29,624 nt of DNA from an uncultured Clostridium sp. (GTDB lineage Bacteria > Bacillota > Clostridia > Lachnospirales > Lachnospiraceae), in the NCBI GenBank assembly GCA_934438135.1, contig CAKSBP010000037.1, forward strand, positions 1 through 29,624, in the 5' to 3' direction. How positions within the stretch are numbered: position 1 is the stretch's first letter; every line of letters begins with the position of its first letter. Position numbers and translations under genes: made by a program. The notes under the pieces are model-generated. The model worked only from the letters and a program-made list of their open reading frames with translations. It was not told the DNA's origin and did not search any database. Below, one piece after another: positions 7,546-14,404 of this stretch.

Positions 7546-7821
7546 TTATTCAAAGCATTTTTCCTGCATAATACAGTCCAGAATATCTGTTTCTAATGGC
7601 AGAAGCATTTCCAGATTGTTCTTACATATCGCAAAATATTTCTTCCGCCCTTCTTCTTTCCCAATCCACATCTGGTCATCCAGCCCACTTCTCCATAAAA
7701 GTTTTTCTTCTATATTCACTGTTTTTATTCCTCCGGGATATATGCAGATCAGCTTTATCTTCTGATTATGTACAGAAATTATCGTTCCTAATCCTTCTTT
7801 TATTTCATTTTCGTTTACCAC
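7546..7821 (-). CDS. Small protein of unknown function
   Basis: This 91-residue protein is not recognised. The start is put at GTG 7819-7821: AAGGGA lies six bases upstream, and this start overlaps the HAD gene by only 17 bp, whereas the ATG at 7872 would overlap it by 68 bp. It looks soluble, mostly beta in its first half (GTIISVHNQKIKLICIYPGG), with two Trp and three Cys and no transmembrane segment or signal peptide. The overlap with the HAD gene implies translational coupling. An accessory role to HAD or to the phospholipase-like protein is possible but unsupported. Confidence 0.55.
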   Translation of the reverse strand: MVNENEIKEGLGTIISVHNQKIKLICIYPGGIKTVNIEEKLLWRSGLDDQMWIGKEEGRKKYFAICKNNLEMLLPLETDILDCIMQEKCFE

Positions 7822-8581
7822 AACAAATCCCTTCCCATATCTCTTCCAGCATTCTGTCTGACATGATTTCATTCTTTCTTATTATTGTTTTTTCACTCGT
7901 TTTCTTTACACTGTCTTCCCCCAAAACTTCTGGAAAATACGCCTTATCCGCTGTGTCCAGCATAGGAATATCAAACAAACTGTCCCCCGCTGCAATCAAG
8001 TATTCTATAGATAACTGCTTTTTCAGTCTCTGCAAAGCCATTCCCTTATTTAATATCTTAGGTAAAACATATACCTTACACCCATTCTGAAAAACATTCA
8101 CAATTTCTCCATTCAGATTTTCTTTCAACCTTACATTTGTTTTTTCAGGGCAGCTGCTTTTGGTAAATACAAACAGTCCATCCACTCTTCTTACATCTAA
8201 AATCCGTTTTTCATCCCGCTCCAGAATTTTCTCTGCACATTCCAATTCTTCCTGTGCCCCCTGAATCAGCCTCTTAGATTCTTCCAGCCATCCTAAGTCA
8301 ACTTCTCCTTTTCGAAGCAGAACCCCTCCATTACTGGTAAATGCCATCTCCGGAGTCCATTGTTCTGGGAAAGAAATCCGACGATACTGTTGGATAGAAC
8401 GGGTACTTACCGGAATTAACATTACTTTCTGACGAACCTTTGAAAACAAGTCATAAGATTTTTCTGTCATAAAAGAAACTTCCCTGCCCTCATAAAGCTC
8501 TACCATTTTCTTATGCGATCCAATCTCTCTTTTATACGAATAAATCAAAGTATTATCTAAATCCGATGCAAAAACAATCAT
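7805..8581 (-). CDS. HAD-superfamily phosphatase linked to the Ter locus
   Basis: This is a 258-residue haloacid dehalogenase hydrolase of the Cof/sucrose-phosphatase-like type. Motif I is FASDLDNTLIYS with nucleophile Asp7 and acid/base Asp9; motif II is the Thr/Ser of VSTRS (about 58-62); motif III is Lys179 (NKG); motif IV is GDSLFD (199-204). All catalytic residues are intact. HAD phosphatases with a similar FASDLD(R/N)TLIYS start belong to the Ter-associated biosynthetic module, where dephosphorylation of a ribosyl-phosphate intermediate has been proposed; that role is family-based inference. The gene lies 213 bp after the Ca2+ ATPase gene across a 119-bp inverted-repeat element, so it may be in the Ter operon or have its own promoter. 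The ribosome site (AGAAAG) is modest. Confidence 0.82.
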   Translation of the reverse strand: MIVFASDLDNTLIYSYKREIGSHKKMVELYEGREVSFMTEKSYDLFSKVRQKVMLIPVSTRSIQQYRRISFPEQWTPEMAFTSNGGVLLRKGEVDLGWLEESKRLIQGAQEELECAEKILERDEKRILDVRRVDGLFVFTKSSCPEKTNVRLKENLNGEIVNVFQNGCKVYVLPKILNKGMALQRLKKQLSIEYLIAAGDSLFDIPMLDTADKAYFPEVLGEDSVKKTSEKTIIRKNEIMSDRMLEEIWEGICCGKRK

Positions 8582-8669
8582 ATCTTTCTATTACAAGACA
8601 TTCTCTAAAAATGCCTCTTCCTTTCTATGCGATATCTACCAATCCTAACATATGGAACAAAATAGTAAT

Positions 8670-8788
8670 GGGTGCTGTATCCTATGGCAATTCGTGCATC
8701 TTGCAGTTTCCAGTTCAAAAACATGAATTCCTTGTAAAGGTAGTTCCAGAAACTACAGTTAAGCAGTAAGTCATAGGATACAGCACCC
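8670..8788. repeat. 119-bp element bounded by 17-bp perfect inverted repeats
   Basis: GGGTGCTGTATCCTATG (8670-8686) is exactly reverse-complementary to 8772-8788. The enclosed 85 bases hold smaller hairpins: GTAGTT-CCAGA-AACTAC at about 8739-8755 and CCTT-GTA-AAGG just before it. It begins five bases after the Ca2+ ATPase stop codon. It may act as a large terminator or processing structure, a structured RNA, or a MITE-like element; no clear target duplication flanks it. On the plus strand the second arm is followed by TATTTTTATTT, on the minus strand by a poor U-tract. Confidence 0.75.
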
Positions 8789-8793
8789 TATTT

Positions 8794-11445
8794 TTATTTC
8801 TTTCTATAAATCATTTTACGGATTACATCAATTGGATACATAGTCAGAGATAATAGAATTACCGCTGCCCAGCCTTTTAATCCAAATCGGCTGCAGCTGA
8901 ATATTTCTCCAATCACACCACCAATGCAGGAAACTAAAACCTGAACACCCATAATAACAAACCATATTTTTATGAATGTTGGATTTTCTTTGATATGTTC
9001 AAATACATTCGGTCCGTCGCTTCTTACATTAAATGCATTTACCATAAAACTAAATACAAACAAACAGAAATATCCAGTATAGAACTGGGCATCCGTTGCA
9101 AATAATGTTCTAAAGAATGGTACCTTAAACCACATCAGACTCATAGCCGTCAGCCATCCACTCATAATCAGAATCTGTGCTGCCATTGGCTTGCTGATAA
9201 TGCTTTCGTCTCGCCTTCTTGGCTTATCACTCATGTATTTTTCCAATGCCGGCTCACCAGCAAAGATAATTGACGCCAGACTATCCATACACAGATTAAT
9301 CCATAACAAATGAGTAACTTTCAACGGTGCATCGATTCCGATAAATGGGCAAACTGCAGAGACCAATACGGCTGCAACATTAATTACCAGCTGCATCTTA
9401 CAGAACTTCAGAATGTTAATATATAACGTTCTTCCATACCAGATTGCATTTTTAATGGAATTAAAGTTATCATCTAAAATAACCAGTTTTCCAGCTTCTT
9501 TCGCTACATCGGTTCCACTTCCCATTGCAAATCCAACATCGGCTCTCTTTAGCGCAGGACTGTCATTTACACCATCACCAGTCATACCAACTACCAGATT
9601 CATTTCCTGACACAGTTTGACCATTCTGCTCTTATCTGTTGGAAGTGCTCTGGAAATCACTCGAATATCTTTTAATTTTGCTTTTACTTCTTCGTCACTC
9701 ATACTGTTAAGCTGCTGAGAAGTTAAAGCAAGATCGCTGCCACCTTTGAACAATCCAGCTTCTTTGGCAATTGCCACTGCAGTTTCTTTTCGGTCTCCAG
9801 TAATCATAACTACCTGAATGCCTGCTTTCTGCACTTCCTGAATTGCTTCTTTTGCCTCTGGTCTTACATCATCTCGGATTCCAACCAGGCCAACTAAAAC
9901 AATGTCATCATTAATTTCATCTTTTTTCATAGGAGAACTGCTGTATCCAAATGCAAGCACACGCATAGCACGGTTCGCCAGTTCATCTATTTTCTCATTT
10001 ACCTGTCGTAAATCAAGTTCTGCTTCATTTCCGTTGATGTCAAGATATTTCTTAGCCTTTGCCAGAATACGTTCTGGTGCCCCTTTATAAAAGGTACGTC
10101 CCATGGAACCAATATATGCCTGGCTGAATTTGTTGGCACTGTTAAATTCCTGCTGCTGCGTTACCTGACATTCAGAATTTCCTGCTAAAATTTTATAGGT
10201 ATCTTCACCAATAAACTTTAACAATGCCTGATCTGTCATATTTCCACCAACTACATTATGTTTGTTATCAAACATTGCTCCTGTATTCTTTCCAATGCAA
10301 AGTTCCAGGTTTCCTTTAATCTGAGAACCTTCACAGCTGTCCTTCACATTTTTAATATCTATGGTTTTTCCCATTCCATCAAAAAATTCAACTACTTCCA
10401 GCTGTCCCTTTGTAATTGTACCTGTCTTATCACTAAACAGAATATTAAGAGAACCAGCCGTCTCAATACCAATTGATTTTCGAACTAATACATTTACTTT
10501 GAATAATTTTCCTGTATTCTGCATCAATACAAGGGCAATTACTAATGGAAGCCCTTCTGGAACCGCACAGACAATAATGGTAATTGCCACAGAAACCGCA
10601 CTCATAAAGTCTTTTAATACCACAATCCATCCAGAATCAAAATAAGAGCCAATTCCTCCAGAAAGGATAATATGATGGATAAAATATGCAAGTGCAATTA
10701 CAATACCTCCAACATATCCAAATACAGAAATCTGGTTTGCCAGTTTATTCAGTTTTACTTTTAATGGAGAATCTGGTTCTTTTTCTTCCATATCCTCTGC
10801 CATTTTACCCATCATGGTATGTTCTCCGACTTTCTGGACAATCATATATCCTTCCCCGTCAAGAACCGTAGCACCACGGAATAAACTATGGGCATCTACA
10901 AAAGTATCTCCTGTTATGTTTTCTGGTATGGAGAATCCTTCTTCCGCGGCTGTCTTCTTACATTCCTCTGCTTCTCCATTCAAGGCACTGTTATCCACAG
11001 AAAGTTTTCCGTCTGCCAGAATACCATCTGCTAAAATTTTATCTCCTGACTGAAGTACAATTACATCACCCGTTACAATATCATCTACTTCAACAACGGT
11101 CAGAACACCACCACGTATTACTTTGGCTGTATCCTTCTTCTGGGAACTTTTTAGTTTTCGGTAAGCATCATCATTTGCTACACCTGTTTTCGCAGAAACA
11201 AAATTTACAAGAAGTACTGCAATAATTGTTCCTACTGGTTCAAACCACTCACTTTGTCCGCAGAAAAACATAACAATCATAATAGCTGCAATTACACAGA
11301 GGATTCGGATCATTGGATCTTCAAATCCTTCTAAAAACTGCTGCCAGAAAGTCTCTGGCTCAGCCTCTTTAATCTGATTGCTTCCGTATTTTTCCCGGCT
11401 CTGTTTTACTTCAATATCACTCAATCCTTGATATTTCTTATTCAT
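8794..11445 (-). CDS. Calcium-translocating P-type ATPase, PMCA type
   Basis: This P2-type ATPase pumps Ca2+ out of the cell at the expense of ATP. The 883-residue product has an N-terminal cation ATPase domain (LSDIEV...), an actuator domain whose usual TGES reads NGEA, the CAVPEGLPL helix-4 ion site, the phosphorylation motif DKTGT (Asp at about residue 339), and the hinge GDGVNDSPALKRADVG, followed by the C-terminal helices. The start is placed at ATG 11443-11445; the ATG seven codons upstream (11466) has no ribosome site, whereas GAGAGAAG precedes the inner one. It follows the third terD by 23 bp and is clearly in the same operon. Calcium pumping alongside Ca2+-binding TerD proteins is a meaningful pairing. 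Mg2+ or Mn2+ transport cannot be excluded from sequence alone. Confidence 0.93.
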   Translation of the reverse strand: MNKKYQGLSDIEVKQSREKYGSNQIKEAEPETFWQQFLEGFEDPMIRILCVIAAIMIVMFFCGQSEWFEPVGTIIAVLLVNFVSAKTGVANDDAYRKLKSSQKKDTAKVIRGGVLTVVEVDDIVTGDVIVLQSGDKILADGILADGKLSVDNSALNGEAEECKKTAAEEGFSIPENITGDTFVDAHSLFRGATVLDGEGYMIVQKVGEHTMMGKMAEDMEEKEPDSPLKVKLNKLANQISVFGYVGGIVIALAYFIHHIILSGGIGSYFDSGWIVVLKDFMSAVSVAITIIVCAVPEGLPLVIALVLMQNTGKLFKVNVLVRKSIGIETAGSLNILFSDKTGTITKGQLEVVEFFDGMGKTIDIKNVKDSCEGSQIKGNLELCIGKNTGAMFDNKHNVVGGNMTDQALLKFIGEDTYKILAGNSECQVTQQQEFNSANKFSQAYIGSMGRTFYKGAPERILAKAKKYLDINGNEAELDLRQVNEKIDELANRAMRVLAFGYSSSPMKKDEINDDIVLVGLVGIRDDVRPEAKEAIQEVQKAGIQVVMITGDRKETAVAIAKEAGLFKGGSDLALTSQQLNSMSDEEVKAKLKDIRVISRALPTDKSRMVKLCQEMNLVVGMTGDGVNDSPALKRADVGFAMGSGTDVAKEAGKLVILDDNFNSIKNAIWYGRTLYINILKFCKMQLVINVAAVLVSAVCPFIGIDAPLKVTHLLWINLCMDSLASIIFAGEPALEKYMSDKPRRRDESIISKPMAAQILIMSGWLTAMSLMWFKVPFFRTLFATDAQFYTGYFCLFVFSFMVNAFNVRSDGPNVFEHIKENPTFIKIWFVIMGVQVLVSCIGGVIGEIFSCSRFGLKGWAAVILLSLTMYPIDVIRKMIYRKK

Positions 11446-11468
11446 ATATCTTCTCTCTTTCGTCATTA

Positions 11469-12056
11469 TTAGCGGAATCTGGAAGCAAGTTCTCCAAGAT
11501 TTTTATCCGCTGTTGCCTGGCCGATCGCATTAAATTTCCATTCGCCATTATGACGATAGACTTCTCCAAATACCATCGCTGTCATATTATCATAGTTTTC
11601 TGATAGATTATATCGACATAATTCCTGATTGGTACGTCCATCCACAATACGAATAAAACAGTTTTTAATCATACCAAAATGCTGCTTTCTTCCTGCTGCA
11701 TCATAAATATTTACCACTATAACAATTTTGTCGTAATTCTGTGGCAGTTTCTGCAGCTCTACAATAATCTGCTCATCATCCCCATCGCCAGCTCCAGTCA
11801 GGTTATCTCCTAAATGCTGTACTGCACCTGATTTATGTCTAAGGTTCCCAAAATAAACCAGGTCATCTTTTTTCAGGAACTTTCCTTTTTGGCATAGAAT
11901 TGCAGATGCATCGCAGTCGATTTCCTTTGCTTTTCTTGCAAAAAGCTTATGAGGCTGTTCTACCTGATCCCATCCTAATCCGATTAAAATCTGGTTTAAT
12001 CCTGTGTTCTCTTTACTAAGACTGATTTTCTGTCCCTTTTGTAAACTTACAGCCAT
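11469..12056 (-). CDS. TerD family protein (third, divergent copy)
   Basis: TerD-type domains bind Ca2+ through acidic loops and act in stress response. This 195-residue copy keeps QKGQKISLSKEN, GLGWD and the main acidic loop DNLTGAGDGDDE (84-95), but the first loop, DFDLD in the other two copies, is reduced to EIDCD (46-49), preceded by a lysine-rich insert of about seven residues, and the C-terminus lacks the GSGYQGGLAAL motif. Reduced or altered Ca2+ binding is therefore likely. The start is ATG 12054-12056 after GGAGGGAATAAG; the frame continues upstream into terD copy 2, which is not expected to be translated. Spacing is 11 bp from the preceding gene and 23 bp to the Ca2+ ATPase. Confidence 0.9.
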   Translation of the reverse strand: MAVSLQKGQKISLSKENTGLNQILIGLGWDQVEQPHKLFARKAKEIDCDASAILCQKGKFLKKDDLVYFGNLRHKSGAVQHLGDNLTGAGDGDDEQIIVELQKLPQNYDKIVIVVNIYDAAGRKQHFGMIKNCFIRIVDGRTNQELCRYNLSENYDNMTAMVFGEVYRHNGEWKFNAIGQATADKNLGELASRFR

Positions 12057-12067
12057 CTTATTCCCTC

Positions 12068-12649
12068 CTATTCTGTTTCTACTCCATAATTTGCACATAA
12101 TGCAGCAAGTCCGCCCTGATATCCGCTTCCAATGGCATTAAATTTCCATTCATTATTATGTTTATATAATTCGCCAAATACAACAGCTGTTTCAATAGAA
12201 AAATCTTCGCCTAAGTCATAACGAAGCATTTCTTCTCCTGTCTGTTCATTGCAAATTCTTACAAATGCATTATTTACCTGTCCAAAGTTCTGATTTCTTT
12301 CTGTGGCATTGTAAATCGTTACGGTAAATGCTATTTTCGTAATATTTGAAGGAAGCTTTGACAATTCAATCTTAATCTGTTCATCATCGCCGTCCCCTTC
12401 ACCTGTCAAGTTATCTCCTAAATGACATACAGCACCGCTTGGGTGATTTAAATTTCCATAAAACACAAAATCTTCTGCTTTAGATACTTTACCAGAATCC
12501 GTTAATAAAAACGCCGCAGAATCCAAATCAAAATCTCTGCCTGTATCAAACTGATTGACATCCCATCCAATTCCTACTAAAACTTTATTCAGACCTGGAT
12601 TTTCCTTTGTTAAACTTACTTTCTGACCTTTTTGCAAACAAACTGGCAT
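12068..12649 (-). CDS. TerD family protein (second copy)
   Basis: A 193-residue protein of the TerD/CABP family, corresponding to the YceC/YceD/YceE group of Bacillus subtilis. It keeps both acidic calcium sites, DFDLD (39-43) and DNLTGEGDGDDE (79-90), plus GWDVNQ (28-33) and the C-terminal GSGYQGGLAALC. It is very similar to the first copy, indicating tandem duplication. A good ribosome site (AGGAGGAAG) precedes ATG 12647-12649. It is probably cytoplasmic, as there is no signal peptide or membrane segment. Confidence 0.93.
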   Translation of the reverse strand: MPVCLQKGQKVSLTKENPGLNKVLVGIGWDVNQFDTGRDFDLDSAAFLLTDSGKVSKAEDFVFYGNLNHPSGAVCHLGDNLTGEGDGDDEQIKIELSKLPSNITKIAFTVTIYNATERNQNFGQVNNAFVRICNEQTGEEMLRYDLGEDFSIETAVVFGELYKHNNEWKFNAIGSGYQGGLAALCANYGVETE

Positions 12650-12671
12650 CGTTTTTCTTCCTCCTATTTTA

Positions 12672-13253
12672 TTAACATGTTTCTACGCCATAACTATTGC
12701 ACAATGCAGCAAGTCCTCCCTGATATCCACTTCCAATGGCATTGAATTTCCATCCGCCGCCATGCTTATAGAGTTCTCCTACTACAATGGCTGTTTCAAT
12801 AGAAAAATCCTCTCCTAAATCATAATGAATCAGTTCCTGATTGGTGTCTTCATCCAAAATACGAATATACGCATTGCTTACCTGTCCAAAATTCTGTCTC
12901 CGCTGTTCTGCATCATAAATAGTTACAGTAAATGCTATTTTTTGTATTGTATTCGGTACCTTTGTTAAATCAACTTTAATCTGTTCATCATCACCATCGC
13001 CTTCACCTGTCAGATTATCTCCCATATGTTCTACAGATTCACTTTGATGTTTCAGATTGCTGTAAAATACGAAATCTTCCGGCATCGTTACTTTTCCATT
13101 TTCTCCAAGCAGGAATGCGGCTGCATCCAAATCAAAGTCAGCACCTCCATCATACTGGTTCACATCCCAGCCTAATCCAACCATAATATGTTTTAGTCCT
13201 GGATTACCTTTTGTTAAATCAACTTTCTGACCTTTTTGTAAATTGATTGGCAT
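12672..13253 (-). CDS. TerD family protein (first copy)
   Basis: A 193-residue canonical TerD domain protein: QKGQKVDLTKGNPGL at the N-terminus, GWDVNQ (28-33), the first Ca2+ loop DFDLD (39-43), the second DNLTGEGDGDDE (79-90), TVTIYDAEQRRQNFGQV, and GSGYQGGLAALC near the end. Family members bind two Ca2+ ions and are induced by tellurite, oxidants or envelope stress in other bacteria. AGGAGGAA precedes the start. It lies 20 bp after telA and 22 bp before the second copy in one operon. Confidence 0.93.
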   Translation of the reverse strand: MPINLQKGQKVDLTKGNPGLKHIMVGLGWDVNQYDGGADFDLDAAAFLLGENGKVTMPEDFVFYSNLKHQSESVEHMGDNLTGEGDGDDEQIKVDLTKVPNTIQKIAFTVTIYDAEQRRQNFGQVSNAYIRILDEDTNQELIHYDLGEDFSIETAIVVGELYKHGGGWKFNAIGSGYQGGLAALCNSYGVETC

Positions 13254-13273
13254 AATAAATTCCTCCTCTTGAT

Positions 13274-14401
13274 TTATTTTGCATGAAATTTATTTTTAAA
13301 ATCTTCTTTAATGGCATTCAGTTTTACCTGATCCTCTTCACGCTGCTTTCTTGCATTCGCCTGAATCTGTCTGGTCTCATCAATACCATTGCAGATAGTC
13401 TGCCATGTTTTCTCCAGCGTTTCAATCTTAATGGAACTGCCGGATGCCAGCTGTGTTGTAAACTTCGACTGTTCTACTGTATTCTGGGCATTTTTAATCA
13501 GCATTTCATTTGTCTTCTGATCCAAAGCAGACATTGCCTCAGCCTGAATTTTCTGTCTTTTCAGTAAAATAGCCTGTGATAATGCCTGTTTAAATACAGG
13601 AAGTGTAATAATAAAGGCGGAATTAATTTTCCGTACAAGGTTCATATTGCTGAATTCCATGGTTTTAATCATTGGAATAGACTGCATCGCAACATTTTCT
13701 GCAATACGAAGATCCTGAGTTCTCTGTTCCAGCATCATTTTTGCCTGTTCCAGACTTGTCAGTTCAAACTGAATAGAATTGTCTCCTGTCGTTTCAAAAT
13801 CCTGTTTTCTCTGTTCGATATAAGCATCAATTTCTTTAATTCCCTGCTCTCCGGCAAGAATATATTTTTCTAATTCATGAAAGTATCCAACGTTGGCTTC
13901 AAACATTGTATTTAAATGCTTATTGGACTGTTTAATTTCTGATTCATACTGTTTCAGCTGAACATAAATTTTGTCCACTTCTCCACCCATGGTATGATAT
14001 TTTGCCAGAATCTTATCCAGCTGTTTTCTCAAATTTCCAAAGATTTTATTGAAAAATCCAGTATTTTCTTTAATTTCATCAATATCAAACTGATCCATTA
14101 TTTTAGCCAGTGTGTTGAGCATTTCACTGGAATCATCCAGCTGGCTCATATTCATACTGTTTAAAACAACATCAGAGGCTCGTGAAATATTTTCTGCCAC
14201 CTCTGCTCCGAATGTAACAATGGTGTCCAAATCATTTACATAAATAGTGCTGACAATGTCGTCCACTTCTTTCGAATTGACCAGCTGCTGGGTCAGTTGT
14301 TTTCGATCATCCTGAATATTAAAAGGAATTACTTCCATAGTATCCGCAGCTTCCGCAGTTTCCGAAACCGATTCGGCTGGTTTTCCAAAATTAAGTCCCA
14401 T
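13274..14401 (-). CDS. telA: Toxic anion resistance protein TelA/KlaA family
   Basis: A 375-residue, mostly helical, coiled-coil-rich protein of the TelA family (YceH in B. subtilis). Seen: a variable N-terminal 50 residues, a central FFNKIFGNLRKQLDKILAKY segment, and a long amphipathic run including NMNLVRKINSAFIITLPVFKQALSQA, the family's best conserved part. No membrane span is evident. The biochemical role of TelA is unknown; in Ter loci it accompanies TerD and YceG and may be a scaffold. It starts three bases after the yceG stop, so translation is coupled. Confidence 0.88.
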   Translation of the reverse strand: MGLNFGKPAESVSETAEAADTMEVIPFNIQDDRKQLTQQLVNSKEVDDIVSTIYVNDLDTIVTFGAEVAENISRASDVVLNSMNMSQLDDSSEMLNTLAKIMDQFDIDEIKENTGFFNKIFGNLRKQLDKILAKYHTMGGEVDKIYVQLKQYESEIKQSNKHLNTMFEANVGYFHELEKYILAGEQGIKEIDAYIEQRKQDFETTGDNSIQFELTSLEQAKMMLEQRTQDLRIAENVAMQSIPMIKTMEFSNMNLVRKINSAFIITLPVFKQALSQAILLKRQKIQAEAMSALDQKTNEMLIKNAQNTVEQSKFTTQLASGSSIKIETLEKTWQTICNGIDETRQIQANARKQREEDQVKLNAIKEDFKNKFHAK

Positions 14402-14404
14402 ACC

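Noticed and set aside
7596..8090. Plus-strand open frame of 164 codons
   Set aside because: Antisense to the HAD, unknown small protein and overlapping minus genes, which have clear motifs and ribosome sites; its own translation is low-complexity Ser/Leu/Phe-rich, as expected of an antisense shadow.
8566..8769. Plus-strand open frame of 67 codons inside the inverted-repeat element
   Set aside because: It overlaps the HAD start, covers the inverted-repeat element and has no ribosome site.
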